DNA of 64,000 nucleotides from Methylobacter tundripaludum SV96 (lineage in GTDB: Bacteria > Pseudomonadota > Gammaproteobacteria > Methylococcales > Methylomonadaceae), in the NCBI RefSeq assembly GCF_000190755.2, contig NZ_JH109152.1:2545937-2609936 (forward strand), written 5' to 3'. Of this stretch, positions 15,655 through 24,622 are shown piece after piece; position 1 is the first letter of the stretch; every line of letters begins with the position of its first letter. Position numbers and translations under genes: made by a program. A model generated the notes under the pieces. The model was not told where the DNA came from and made no database searches. It saw nothing but the letters and a program-made list of their open reading frames with translations.

Positions 15655-18087
15655 ATGACACATTCAAAACCGCCTTATCCGCTTAACCCCCGACGGGCTT
15701 TGATCTGCTTGCTGATAGTAGCAACGCCGCTCGCCGCAGCCGAAACCAAGCAAAACGTTGACGGAAAAAAAGCTCCCGTGGACAAATCCAAAGCGGTGAT
15801 GGCGGATATGACGGTAACCGAAAAAATAGCGCCGACCGCCAAGGAAAGATACAAGCTTCCGACGACTACGGAAAGCGTCACTCGCGAAAAACTCGACAAT
15901 ACCGTCAACGCGATGACTGCCGAGGATACTATTAAATACCTGCCCAGTATTCAAGTGCGCAAGCGTTATATCGGAGACACCAATGCGCCGGTGGGCTGGC
16001 GTACTTCAGGCACAGGCGCGAGTGCCCGAGGCTTGATTTATGCTGATGGCATCCTGTTGTCCTCCTTGCTGGGCAATAACAACGGCAACACCGGCTCGCC
16101 GCGCTGGAATATGGTATCGCCTTCGGAAATTGAACGGGTCGATGTAATGTATGGGCCGTTTTCAGCGGCCTATTCAGGAAATTCGATGGGCGGCGTGATC
16201 GACATCACTACGCGTATGCCGGAGAAATTCGAGGCTGGCGGCGATATAAAATCGACTTGGCAGGATTATAGCTTTTATGGCAAGAAAAAGACCTTCGATA
16301 GCCAGGAATATTCTTTCAATGTAGGCGATCGCTACAAAGATTTGTCATTCCGTTTTGATGTCAGTCACCTGGATAGCCACAGCCAGCCTATAGCTTTTGT
16401 GAATCCTCTTTCAACGGGTAATGCAACAGGTGCGGACACAGTGGTAACGGGGGCTATTGCAAACTCAAACCCGTACGGGGTTAGCGCTCAAGTGCTGGGC
16501 GAGTCGGCGCTTAACCATACGGTGCAGGACAACTTCAAATGGAAACTCGGCTACGATATCACCCCGACTATCCATGCGGCGTACACGCTGGGATTATGGC
16601 AGAACGATAACAACGCCGGTTTTAACAGTTTTTTGCGTGATAGAGCGGGCAATGTGGTCAATAGCGGCAACGTTAATATTGGTGGAAGGCGCTACGCAGC
16701 TAATTTCGCAGAAACCAGGGCCGAGCAAATGCACTGGTCGCACGGCATGAATCTTAAATCCAACACCGGTGGGGTATTCGACTGGGATTTGGCCGGCAGC
16801 GTCGTTGAATACGGCACGGATCTTAGCCGCACATCGACACAAACGCCTACACTCGCTGCCAGAAATGGCACCGGCACAGTGACCAGCTTGACCGGAACCG
16901 GTTGGCATACCGCCGATGCCAAGGGGATCTGGCGTCCCGGCGCCGATTTATTGGGTAAGCATGAGGTTAGTTTCGGTTTTCACCACGATTTATATAATTT
17001 GGATAACCCGGTTTATACCGTTGCCAACTGGCAATCGAACGATACCGGCGCCATTAGCTCCAACTCGCAAGGCAAGACCCAAACCGAAGGTTATTGGTTG
17101 CAGGATGCTTGGGACTTTAATAAAGACTGGAACCTGACTCTGGGTGGCCGCGTGGAAAGCTGGCACGCTTACGATGGACTTAATCAGGCTATAGCTAACG
17201 GCGTACTCAAATCGCTCAATCAGGCGGAGCGCAATGAACTGGAATTTTCGCCCAAGGCCAAGCTGACCTGGAAGCCTTTAGACCGTGTGCAAACAGGTTT
17301 ATCCATCGGCCAAGCCTATCGCTTTGCTACCGTGACGGAGCTGTTTCAAACGACGACGACGACTGTGGGCGGGATAACGAATATTGTCAATGGCAATCCG
17401 AACTTAAAACCCGAAGAAGCGCTGTCTTCCGAACTTTCCGGGGAATATTTCCTGGATCAAGGCAAATTGCGTCTTAGCTTATTCCAGGAGCGCGTAAAGG
17501 ATGCCATTTTTTCTCAGCAAACCCTTTTATCCACCGGAGCTATTTCCAGTACGCCTTCAAATGTCGGGGAAATTCAAACGTACGGTATCGAATTTGCCGG
17601 TGAAGCTAGTGATGTCGGTATACAGGGCCTAGATCTTTCCGGTAACACGACCTGGACGAATTCCGAAATTACCGAAAATTCTGCTGCTGACGCCGCCACT
17701 GCTGCTCAAACCGCCGCCCAAAAAGCGACCGCCCTCGCCACCAATCCTAATGCTTTAGTCCCATCGACCGGCAAACGCCAACCTAGAGTTCCAGAGTGGC
17801 GCGCCAGCGCAACCATTGGTTATCGGCCGACCGACAAGTTGACTACCTCGGTAAGCGGTCGTTACAGCAGTCCGCAGTTTAGCCAATTGAATAATAGCGA
17901 CATCAATGCCGCAACCTATGGGGCGGGCGGTACCGCTTATTTTATTGTCGATTTACATGCAAAATATCAAATCACCAAGCAAGTCAGTGCTTCGGCCGGT
18001 ATTGATAACGTCAACAATCAGGAAGTTTGGTTATTTCATCCGTTCCCATCGCGCACTTACTTTGCTGAGTTAAAATATAATTATTAA
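15655..18087 (+). CDS. TonB-dependent outer-membrane receptor 2 (paralogue)
   Basis: 810 residues, strong ribosome-binding site (TTAGGAGG), signal sequence RALICLLIVATPLAAAE, and a likely TonB box MTVTEK. The plug parallels receptor 1 (TAEDTIKYLPSIQVRKR, GPFSAAYSGNSMGGVIDI), and the C-terminus reads DNVNNQEVWLFHPFPSRTYF then AELKYNY. The two clearly share an origin, but loop regions differ, which suggests related, not identical, ligands or partner roles. An Ala/Thr-rich loop (DAATAAQTAAQKATALA) near residue 680 is low-complexity. A hairpin terminator follows the stop. Confidence 0.9.
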   Translation: MTHSKPPYPLNPRRALICLLIVATPLAAAETKQNVDGKKAPVDKSKAVMADMTVTEKIAPTAKERYKLPTTTESVTREKLDNTVNAMTAEDTIKYLPSIQVRKRYIGDTNAPVGWRTSGTGASARGLIYADGILLSSLLGNNNGNTGSPRWNMVSPSEIERVDVMYGPFSAAYSGNSMGGVIDITTRMPEKFEAGGDIKSTWQDYSFYGKKKTFDSQEYSFNVGDRYKDLSFRFDVSHLDSHSQPIAFVNPLSTGNATGADTVVTGAIANSNPYGVSAQVLGESALNHTVQDNFKWKLGYDITPTIHAAYTLGLWQNDNNAGFNSFLRDRAGNVVNSGNVNIGGRRYAANFAETRAEQMHWSHGMNLKSNTGGVFDWDLAGSVVEYGTDLSRTSTQTPTLAARNGTGTVTSLTGTGWHTADAKGIWRPGADLLGKHEVSFGFHHDLYNLDNPVYTVANWQSNDTGAISSNSQGKTQTEGYWLQDAWDFNKDWNLTLGGRVESWHAYDGLNQAIANGVLKSLNQAERNELEFSPKAKLTWKPLDRVQTGLSIGQAYRFATVTELFQTTTTTVGGITNIVNGNPNLKPEEALSSELSGEYFLDQGKLRLSLFQERVKDAIFSQQTLLSTGAISSTPSNVGEIQTYGIEFAGEASDVGIQGLDLSGNTTWTNSEITENSAADAATAAQTAAQKATALATNPNALVPSTGKRQPRVPEWRASATIGYRPTDKLTTSVSGRYSSPQFSQLNNSDINAATYGAGGTAYFIVDLHAKYQITKQVSASAGIDNVNNQEVWLFHPFPSRTYFAELKYNY

Positions 18088-18114
18088 TAACTTAACTATA
18101 GAGAGAAAACAATG

Positions 18115-18141
18115 AAGCCGGGCTTTTTAAGAGCCCGGCTT
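18115..18141 (+). terminator. Rho-independent terminator after receptor 2
   Basis: AAGCCGGGCT and AGCCCGGCTT form a 10-bp stem with a short loop, 27 bp after the receptor stop. The T-run is short, so some readthrough into the lipoprotein gene is possible. Confidence 0.75.
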
Positions 18142-18228
18142 TACTGCATAAAGGCTGAAAAGATATTTTTCTTCTCTGTCCGGCTTTCTCTTTATAATTC
18201 AGCTCGACTTTTTAATTCGGTGTAATTC

Positions 18229-19482
18229 ATGAAATCCCTTATCTCTTTTCTATTTCTTGCCGCGCTGACCGTCTCCGGCTGCGCCAATGACCCGACTGTA
18301 AAGGCCGCAGACGATGCCACTCAACAGCACGCTCATCATCATTCGGCGGAAGCAACAGGCACTTGCGCTGATGCCAGCGCGTCGCCCTCAAACCAATGCG
18401 CCGAAACCATAAGCGCCACTTTCGACGGCAAGGGCGTGCTATGGATTACCTGGGTAAACAATGATCATGTATACGTGCAATCATCGGAAGATAAGGGCTT
18501 AAGCTTTACCGCGCCGGTGCTGGTCAATGCCGCCGCCGAAAAAATAGAAGCCAAAGGCGAATATCGCCCGAAAATAAAGCTGGATGCCAAGGGCGCTATT
18601 TACTTAACCTGGACGCAAAAGCTGGAGGCTAAACATAGCGGCCATATCCGTTTTAGCCGTTCGATTGACGGCGGACAGCATTTTTCCGCGCCGGTTACCG
18701 TCAACGATAACCGGGACATCATCAGCCATCGCTTCGACAGCATGGCGATCGGCAAAAACGGCGAAATCTTTATCGCCTGGCTGGATGCCCGCGACGTTGA
18801 AGAAGCAAAAAAAGCCGGCAAGCAATTTGAGGGTTCTTCCCTGTATTACAGCTGGTCGGACGATGGCGGACAGCATTTTTATCCCAATAAAAGAATCGCT
18901 ACCCATACTTGCCAGTGCTGCCGATTGGATACCGCAATAGCGCCCGACAATACGCCGGTCGTGACTTGGCGGCATGTTTTCGAAGGCGGCATCCGCGATC
19001 ATGCGCTGGTTAAGTTTGTCGACTGGAAAACTCCCGGCGATACCCACCGCGTAGGACGGGACGACTGGAAAATCGATGCCTGTCCGCATCACGGCCCCGG
19101 CTTGTCGATTTCCGATTCCGGCATTTATCACACGGTATGGTTTAGCAATTCCGCCACCAACCAAGGCTTGTTTTATGCCTATTCGACCGATGCCGGGCGG
19201 CATTTTTCCACGCCGGTTAACTTCGGCAAAGAAGGAGCAGGCCATCCGCATGTGTTGGCTGTAGGTTCGCGGGTCAATGTGGTTTGGCAGGAGTTTAACG
19301 GCACTAACAATATTATCAAGCTGATGAAATCCGCCGACGACGGCAAAAGCTGGTCGAAGCCGGAAGTGATTGCGCAAACTGCCAAGTCCGGCGATCAGCC
19401 ATTTCTGGTCAGTGACGGGCAGAAGATCTATCTTTCCTGGAAAACCCAGCAGCAGGATTATCAATTAAGGCCTATTGAGTAG
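18229..19482 (+). CDS. Sialidase-fold (BNR-repeat) lipoprotein with His-rich and CxCC motifs
   Basis: 417 residues. An N-terminal lipoprotein signal (LFLAALTVSGC) is followed by a His-rich stretch HAHHHSAEATGTC. The body shows repeated Asp-box-like turns (SSEDKGLSF, SIDGGQHFSAP, SDDGGQHFYP, STDAGRHFSTP, SADDGKSWSKP), typical of six-bladed sialidase/BNR propellers. Two conserved-looking metal- or redox-type motifs are HTCQCCR and DACPHHGPG. No full set of sialidase catalytic Arg residues is evident, so enzyme activity is not claimed. Position between TonB receptors and an ABC transporter suggests a periplasmic binding or maturation role, perhaps for a metal. Function unproven. Confidence 0.8.
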   Translation: MKSLISFLFLAALTVSGCANDPTVKAADDATQQHAHHHSAEATGTCADASASPSNQCAETISATFDGKGVLWITWVNNDHVYVQSSEDKGLSFTAPVLVNAAAEKIEAKGEYRPKIKLDAKGAIYLTWTQKLEAKHSGHIRFSRSIDGGQHFSAPVTVNDNRDIISHRFDSMAIGKNGEIFIAWLDARDVEEAKKAGKQFEGSSLYYSWSDDGGQHFYPNKRIATHTCQCCRLDTAIAPDNTPVVTWRHVFEGGIRDHALVKFVDWKTPGDTHRVGRDDWKIDACPHHGPGLSISDSGIYHTVWFSNSATNQGLFYAYSTDAGRHFSTPVNFGKEGAGHPHVLAVGSRVNVVWQEFNGTNNIIKLMKSADDGKSWSKPEVIAQTAKSGDQPFLVSDGQKIYLSWKTQQQDYQLRPIE

Positions 19483-19506
19483 GGGCAATATGGTTGATTT
19501 TACGCT

Positions 19507-19658
19507 GGTTCCCAAGCTCCGGCTTGGGAACCCAGAGGACGAAGCTCTCGGCAACCGCTCCTGCGTTGCTCTACCTCCTGCATCCATGCAGTCGTAGCTT
19601 CGCGAGACTGGAAGCTGGAGCTTCCCGTACTGAATTCCCAAGCTGGAGCTTGGGAACT
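19507..19658. repeat. Composite repeat: paired AAGCTCC/AAGCTGG palindromes around a 46-bp element
   Basis: GGTTCCCAAGCTCCGGCTTGG at the left and ATTCCCAAGCTGGAGCTTGG at the right are strong palindromes. Between them lies the 46-bp element (19549-19594) seen also at 10246-10291, with three mismatches. It is bordered by GAAGCT and AGCTTC, so it appears nested within an older repeat. Confidence 0.75.
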
Positions 19659-19665
19659 AGCACGA

Positions 19666-20191
19666 GCCGCCAAAAGCATTGTCCACGAAAGACACGAAAA
19701 GCACGAAAATCCCCCAACACGATTATTTCGTGTCTTTCGTGCTTTTCGTGGACTGTGCTTTTTCCTACGGACCAAATTCTTGATGGGCTCTTCTTTCTCG
19801 GGAATCACCTTAAGCCGAAACTAATTATGTTGCCAAATAAAACTCTGCTTGAAGCCAGACAACTTGTGGTCAATTATAAAAACCATCGGGCGATTGACGG
19901 ACTCGATTTGTCGGTTCCGGCAGGTAATGAAGCCGCCAAAAGCATTGTCCACGAAAGACACGAAAAGCACGAAAATCCCCCAACACGATTATTTCGTGTC
20001 TTTCGTGCTTTTCGTGGACTGTGCTTTTTCCTACGGACCAGATTCTTGATGGGCTCTTCTTTCTCGGGAATCACCTTAAGCCGAAACTAATTATGTTGCC
20101 AAATAAAACTCTGCTTGAAGCCAGACAACTGGTGGTCAATTATAAAAACCATCGTGCGATCGATGGGCTCGATTTGTCGGTTCCGGCAGGT
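19666..20191. repeat. 260-bp tandem duplication covering a CACGAA repeat and the 5' end of the ABC ATPase gene
   Basis: Copies at 19666-19925 and 19932-20191 (offset 266, junction AATGAA). Each contains a near-perfect CACGAA-family inverted repeat (19681-19753; 19947-20019) and the first 33 codons of the ABC ATPase gene with its upstream region. I count six mismatches. Five lie in the coding part and all five are synonymous. Confidence 0.9.
19827..20090 (+). pseudogene. Truncated duplicate of the ABC ATPase 5' end
   Basis: The first 33 codons (MLPNKTLLEARQ to LSVPAG) match the intact gene at 20093 amino acid for amino acid. The frame then runs into the second copy's repeat and ends as junk (NEAAKSIVHERHEKHEN...). 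No Walker A is included, so the product would be non-functional. It may still be translated, since it keeps the same upstream region. Confidence 0.85.
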
Positions 20192-20818
20192 TGCGTCTAT
20201 GCCTTGTTGGGCGGCAATGGCGCGGGCAAAACCTCGACCATCAACACCTTTCTGGGTTTCAACAGGCCGACCGGCGGCAATGTCTTTATTGACGGCGAGT
20301 CGCCCGAGCAAAATCCAGCCGTGGTCCGTGCCAAGGTCGCGTACTTGCCGGAAAATGTTGCGCTCTACGAATACATGAGCGGCCTGGAAAACCTGCGCTT
20401 TTTCTGTACGTTGGCTAATATTCGCTTATCCCGGCAACACGCGCACGACCTGCTGGTGAATACCGGCTTGCAAACCGATGCCCACGACCGGCGAGTCTCG
20501 ACTTATTCCAAGGGCATGCGCCAGAAAGTCGGTTTGGCTATTGCCTCGGCAAAACAGGCGAAAGTCATGCTGCTGGATGAGCCGACCTCCGGGCTCGATC
20601 CCAGTGCGGCCAATGATTTTGCCCAGCGGGTACGGGCAGCAGCCGATTTGGGCATGGCAGTGTTGATGGCGACCCATGATCTGTTTAACGCCAAACAGGT
20701 CGCCGACCGTATCGGTATCATGAAAGCCGGTCGCCTCGTTGAAGAGTTCGATGCGCACACCGTGGCGCATGATGAGCTGGAGCACAAATATCTGGCGCAC
20801 GCGCGGGGCTTGCTTTGA
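20093..20818 (+). CDS. ABC transporter ATP-binding protein
   Basis: 241 residues from ATG 20093. Walker A GGNGAGKTST, Q-loop region AYLPENVALYEYM, signature YSKGMRQKVGLA, Walker B VMLLDEPTSGLD and switch His in MATHD. The type matches CcmA/NosF-like ATPases that pair with ABC-2 permeases. The stop overlaps the next gene's start (TTGA), so it is coupled to permease 1. An extension upstream to 20021 is not conserved-looking. Preceded by a tandem duplicate of its own 5' end. Substrate unknown; context suggests a partner of the TonB receptors and lipoprotein. Confidence 0.94.
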   Translation: MLPNKTLLEARQLVVNYKNHRAIDGLDLSVPAGCVYALLGGNGAGKTSTINTFLGFNRPTGGNVFIDGESPEQNPAVVRAKVAYLPENVALYEYMSGLENLRFFCTLANIRLSRQHAHDLLVNTGLQTDAHDRRVSTYSKGMRQKVGLAIASAKQAKVMLLDEPTSGLDPSAANDFAQRVRAAADLGMAVLMATHDLFNAKQVADRIGIMKAGRLVEEFDAHTVAHDELEHKYLAHARGLL

Positions 20819-22227
20819 TTATTGCGATCGTTCACAAGGAGCTGCTGGCTGTGCTGCGCGACGGAAGACTGCTGGTGTTGGCATTTTCGGTATTCGCCGT
20901 GTTGACCGGATTTTTTCTGGCTTCCGTCGCCGAACATCAACAGGTGCAGCAGGAAAAGCAAGCCGTGGGCGCCACCGCCAAGGAACAATGGGATACGCAA
21001 GGCGTCAAGAATCCGCATGCGGCGGCGCATTTCGGTATTTATGTGTTCAAGCCGGATTCGCCGCTGGCTGCGGTAGATCCCGGATTGCGGCAATATACCG
21101 GCCAGACGCTCTGGCTGGAGCCGCACAAGCGCAACGGCGCGCGTTTCAGCCCGGCGGCCGATCAGGGCTTAGCCAGCCGCTTCGGGCAGGCCAGCGCCGG
21201 TTTTGTGTTATATGCGCTGCTTCCGCTATTGGTTATTGCGCTGGCTTTCAATGCGGTGACCCAGGAACGGGAGCAGGGCACCTTGCGCATGTTGCACAGT
21301 TTGGGGGTGTCGGCGACCAAGCTGTTGCTGGGCAAGTTTATCGGTTTGTTACTGGCTTTTGTTGCGGTGTTGATGCCGGCAATGGCGGTTGCGATCGTTA
21401 TTTTGTATCAGAATTTCGATCTTGCCGGTGACGATATACTCAGGCTGTTTACGTTGAGCGGCACTTTTTTTATCTATTACGCGGTATTCGCGGCCTTGGC
21501 AATGTCCACGTCGATCCATTTCAAAAGCAGCCGCCTGGCTTTGTTCACCCTGCTGGCATTCTGGTCGGGCAGTGTGTTGATTGCCCCGCGCTTGGGCGCG
21601 GCAGCCGCAGAAATGATGGTTCCGACGCCCGGCGCTACGGCGTTTTGGGCGGGAATCAAAAAAGATATTCAGCAAGGTTTGGATAACGATGGCGATCATG
21701 ATGCACGAGAGGCCTTATTCAAGGCTCAGGTGTTAAAGCAGTATGGCGTGGCGCGGGTTGAGGACTTGCCGGTAGGCTATGCCGCACTCAACCGCAATTT
21801 TAACGACGGTTATTCCGAACGAGTCCACGCCCTGCATTTCGACAGGCTGCGGGATGCGTTCGAGCGTCAGGGCCGGTTTATCCATATCGCCTCGCTGCTC
21901 GGTCCGAGCATAGCGATGCGCTCGGTGTCGATGACATTGTCGGGCATGGATCTGGCGCATCAACGGCATTTTGAGGATGCCGCCGAACATTACCGCCATT
22001 ATTTTATCGGCCTGACCGACGACTGGGATCGCGAACGCAGTCACGGCACGGAGCGCGGCGCACAGGGTCATGATACCGACTGGGGCAGCGTTATGGCATT
22101 CAGTTATGCGCCGCCTTCGGTGGGCTTTGCGCTGCATCATGCGCTGGCCGAGCTGCTGGTGTTGCTGGCTTGGTTGGTTGCCGCGCTGACGTGGTTGCTG
22201 TTTTCCGCGAAGAGGCTGAAACCATGA
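20815..22227 (+). CDS. ABC-2 type permease with large periplasmic domain (DUF3526-like), subunit 1
   Basis: 470 residues, TTG start overlapping the ATPase stop. TM1 (about 16-38) is followed by a soluble segment (39-130), then a core of hydrophobic helices (FVLYALLPLLVIALAF, LLLAFVAVLMPAMAVAIVIL, IYYAVFAALAM, ALFTLLAFWSGSVLI), a second soluble part (about 285-430), and a last helix (LLVLLAWLVAALTWLLF). The loop FNAVTQEREQGTLRML is the usual ABC-2 coupling motif. It forms a complex with the ATPase and probably permease 2. The soluble part contains an acidic/His stretch (DHDAREALF; HGTERGAQGHD). Ligand unknown. Confidence 0.87.
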   Translation: MIIAIVHKELLAVLRDGRLLVLAFSVFAVLTGFFLASVAEHQQVQQEKQAVGATAKEQWDTQGVKNPHAAAHFGIYVFKPDSPLAAVDPGLRQYTGQTLWLEPHKRNGARFSPAADQGLASRFGQASAGFVLYALLPLLVIALAFNAVTQEREQGTLRMLHSLGVSATKLLLGKFIGLLLAFVAVLMPAMAVAIVILYQNFDLAGDDILRLFTLSGTFFIYYAVFAALAMSTSIHFKSSRLALFTLLAFWSGSVLIAPRLGAAAAEMMVPTPGATAFWAGIKKDIQQGLDNDGDHDAREALFKAQVLKQYGVARVEDLPVGYAALNRNFNDGYSERVHALHFDRLRDAFERQGRFIHIASLLGPSIAMRSVSMTLSGMDLAHQRHFEDAAEHYRHYFIGLTDDWDRERSHGTERGAQGHDTDWGSVMAFSYAPPSVGFALHHALAELLVLLAWLVAALTWLLFSAKRLKP

Positions 22228-22245
22228 TCCTAAAAACAGCAATTG

Positions 22246-22387
22246 ATCCACGAAAAACACAAAAAGCACGAAAATATTTAATGGACTATGCAGCTGTAAA
22301 TTATTCACCAAAGAGTGAGTGGCTTTACCAATATAAGCTGTCGATTTATTTGGTGGCTTTCGTGTTTTTCGTGCCTTTCGTGGACGA
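22246..22387. repeat. CACGAA-family inverted repeat between the two permease genes
   Basis: Left arm ATCCACGAAAAACACAAAAAG, right arm GGCTTTCGTGTTTTTCGTGC followed by TTTCGTGGA. The interior has TTCACCAAAGAGTGAGTGG, the reverse complement of the CATTCACTCTTTGG core seen at 2511-2722. It lies inside the operon. Confidence 0.85.
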
Positions 22388-22393
22388 ATTGAT

Positions 22394-23749
22394 ATGAGTT
22401 TGTTACAAGCCGAGTGGCTGCGCTTTATCCGTAACCCGGTCAATCTGTGGGTTATTGCAGCATTCTTCGCCCTGCTGGCGGCCAGCGCGATATGGTCGGG
22501 GCTGGCCGCCAGCGAGTTTCGTGCCAAAGCGTTGCAGCCGCAACACCAAACCGGTAACAGTCAGGTTCGGGCGGAAATGCACGATGCGCCCGCTATCGGC
22601 AAAGCAGGCGACACAGCCAAGTTGGCTGATAGTACAATCGTGCGCCTTCCGGCGCTCGGCGGTTTGGCATTGAGCGTGCGGCAAATGGATCTGCTCGGTT
22701 CCGAACTGCGCATCTCGACCCGCAGCCGCTATACCGATGGCCGCAACAGCGATCAGCTGTTCAATCCGTTGCTGCGCGAGCTGGGCTTGCTCGATTTTGC
22801 AAGCATACTCGCGTTATTGTTGCCGTTGACCGTGATAGCCCTGACTTACGGTCTGGTGCAGGAAGATCGGGAGCGGGGCGTGTGGCGTTTGGTGTGCGCG
22901 CAAATGCCCCGTCCCTGGCAGTTGGTATTTGCCGCGCTCGCCGTGCGTCTGGCGGTGGTGTTGATGCCCGCCGTTGCGGCATCGCTACTTGCGTTTATGC
23001 TGGACTCCGGTTCGACCCTTTACGCGACAACGCACTGGCTGATTTTTGTCGGCGTGTTCACCGGGGTATGGATTGCGATGTCCGGGCTGTTTCTGTTGTT
23101 GCCTGTTTCATCGGGCGCAGCGGCGGTGGGCTTGTTAGGCGTGTGGTTAGTCACGACGTTTGCGGTCCCGGCGGGTTTGAGCTGGGCGGCGGACGGCATG
23201 CAACCCATGCCCTCGCGGCTTGAGGCAATTGTCGATATTCGCCGTGTTCAGGCGCAAACTTCCAAACAACAAGCCGACTTGCTGTCGGCCTGGTATCGGG
23301 CGCATCCTGAAGTCGCGCTTGTAAAAGAACCGTCCCGCGAGATTGCCGGTCTGCCCGCTAACCTGGAGCTTGATGGCAAGGTGCGGCCGCTGATGTATCG
23401 CTTCGATGAGGTTCGGAAAGCGCATTTTGAGTTTATGGAGCGATGGTCCGCGCTTTCGCCCGGACTGTCCGCCGTGTTGGCGGCCGACCGTTTGGCGGGC
23501 ATCGATGCGCCCCGTTATGCCGAATACATTGAAGCGGCCAATCAATTTGAAGACCGGTGGCGGGTGTTTTTTGTTCCCGGAATCATGGCGCAGCAAGGTA
23601 TACCGTCGTCGGATCATCAGCAACTGCCGGTAATGAAACCTTTGCCGACGGCTGAAACAGTGTGGACGGTCATATTGAGACAGTCGCTGAGCGGAATTTT
23701 GTTACTACTGGCGCTGATAATTTTACGCAAGCAATTCGGAAGGCCGTAA
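22394..23749 (+). CDS. ABC-2 type permease (DUF3526-like), subunit 2
   Basis: 451 residues, same topology as permease 1: TM1 (LWVIAAFFALLAASAIWSG), a soluble segment, then FASILALLLPLTVIALTYG with the coupling loop VQEDRERGVWRL, several helices (VVLMPAVAASLLAFML; HWLIFVGVFTGVWIAM; AAVGLLGVWLVTTFAVP), a soluble domain and a final helix (LSGILLLLALIIL). Separated from permease 1 by a 166-bp gap filled by a repeat insertion, but probably in the same operon. Likely forms a heterodimer with permease 1. Substrate unknown. Confidence 0.86.
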   Translation: MSLLQAEWLRFIRNPVNLWVIAAFFALLAASAIWSGLAASEFRAKALQPQHQTGNSQVRAEMHDAPAIGKAGDTAKLADSTIVRLPALGGLALSVRQMDLLGSELRISTRSRYTDGRNSDQLFNPLLRELGLLDFASILALLLPLTVIALTYGLVQEDRERGVWRLVCAQMPRPWQLVFAALAVRLAVVLMPAVAASLLAFMLDSGSTLYATTHWLIFVGVFTGVWIAMSGLFLLLPVSSGAAAVGLLGVWLVTTFAVPAGLSWAADGMQPMPSRLEAIVDIRRVQAQTSKQQADLLSAWYRAHPEVALVKEPSREIAGLPANLELDGKVRPLMYRFDEVRKAHFEFMERWSALSPGLSAVLAADRLAGIDAPRYAEYIEAANQFEDRWRVFFVPGIMAQQGIPSSDHQQLPVMKPLPTAETVWTVILRQSLSGILLLLALIILRKQFGRP

Positions 23750-23845
23750 AATAGCGTTTAAAACCGATTGATAATAAATAGTCGTCAAGGTATGAAAACA
23801 ATACTTTATGATGTCCCCACTTTAACGAGATAACAACTGACTTTT

Positions 23846-24502
23846 ATGGAAATTATTTACTTTTTATTACACTTGCTCAAAGACCCGCTGACGACGCTGC
23901 AAGATTTTCTGGCGCATTACGAGATGCTTACCTATGGGATTTTGGTTGCGATAATTTTTGTCGAAACCGGCTTAATCGTTATGCCGCTGCTGCCCGGCGA
24001 TTCTCTATTGTTTGCGGTGGGGCTGTTGGCGTCATCGACCGGGAAACTGGATATTCAAATCATTATTCCGTTGCTGATTGGCGCGGCTTTGCTGGGCGAT
24101 AATGTCAATCATTATGTCGGCAAGCATTTTAGTAAGTTCGTTAAATCCCGTGAGCAGATTTTATTTTTTAAACGGGAATACATTACCCAAACCGAAGCGT
24201 TCTACGAAAAACACGGTGGCAAAGCCGTTATTATGGCCCGTTTCGTCCCGATCGTTCGCACCATTGCCCCTTTCGTCGCCGGTGCAGGCAGCATGAAATA
24301 CTCAAAATACATTGTTTTTTGCATTATCGGTGCGACCTTATGGGTTTCCAGTATCACCTTAACCGGATATTTCTTAGGCTCGAATGAATGGGTTAAACAC
24401 AATTTCGAGAAGATTGTTTTGGGTATTGTCTTTGTGTCGTTCATGCCGATGGTTTGGCAGTTTGTACGGGTTAAATGGCTGAAACAGGCTCAATCTATTT
24501 AA
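23846..24502 (+). CDS. DedA-family membrane protein
   Basis: 218 residues with the DedA/SNARE-associated signature: ETGLIVMPLLPGDSLLF early, GDNVNHYVGKHF, KHGGKAVIMARFVPIVRT and APFVAGAGSMKYSKY. Several hydrophobic helices. DedA proteins are undecaprenyl-phosphate or phospholipid flippases or proton-dependent transporters needed for envelope homeostasis. Placed between the ABC genes and tonB; whether it belongs to that system or is a bystander is not clear. Confidence 0.93.
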   Translation: MEIIYFLLHLLKDPLTTLQDFLAHYEMLTYGILVAIIFVETGLIVMPLLPGDSLLFAVGLLASSTGKLDIQIIIPLLIGAALLGDNVNHYVGKHFSKFVKSREQILFFKREYITQTEAFYEKHGGKAVIMARFVPIVRTIAPFVAGAGSMKYSKYIVFCIIGATLWVSSITLTGYFLGSNEWVKHNFEKIVLGIVFVSFMPMVWQFVRVKWLKQAQSI

Positions 24503-24622
24503 AGCGTTTCATTTTCCGCAACGACGGCTGTGACCGTACAGAGTAAAATACAGCTAAGACCTCGTTGTCCGGAATCTGAACATAACAAACGCACAATCGA
24601 TGTTTAAAAGGTAATATCCTCT

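Noticed and set aside
18604-19464. Long minus-strand ORF opposite the lipoprotein gene
   Set aside because: Antisense shadow of a well-supported gene; no recognisable domain.
19494-20090. 198-codon ORF before the ABC ATPase
   Set aside because: Upstream part is repeat translation; only the 33-codon ATPase duplicate from 19827 is meaningful.
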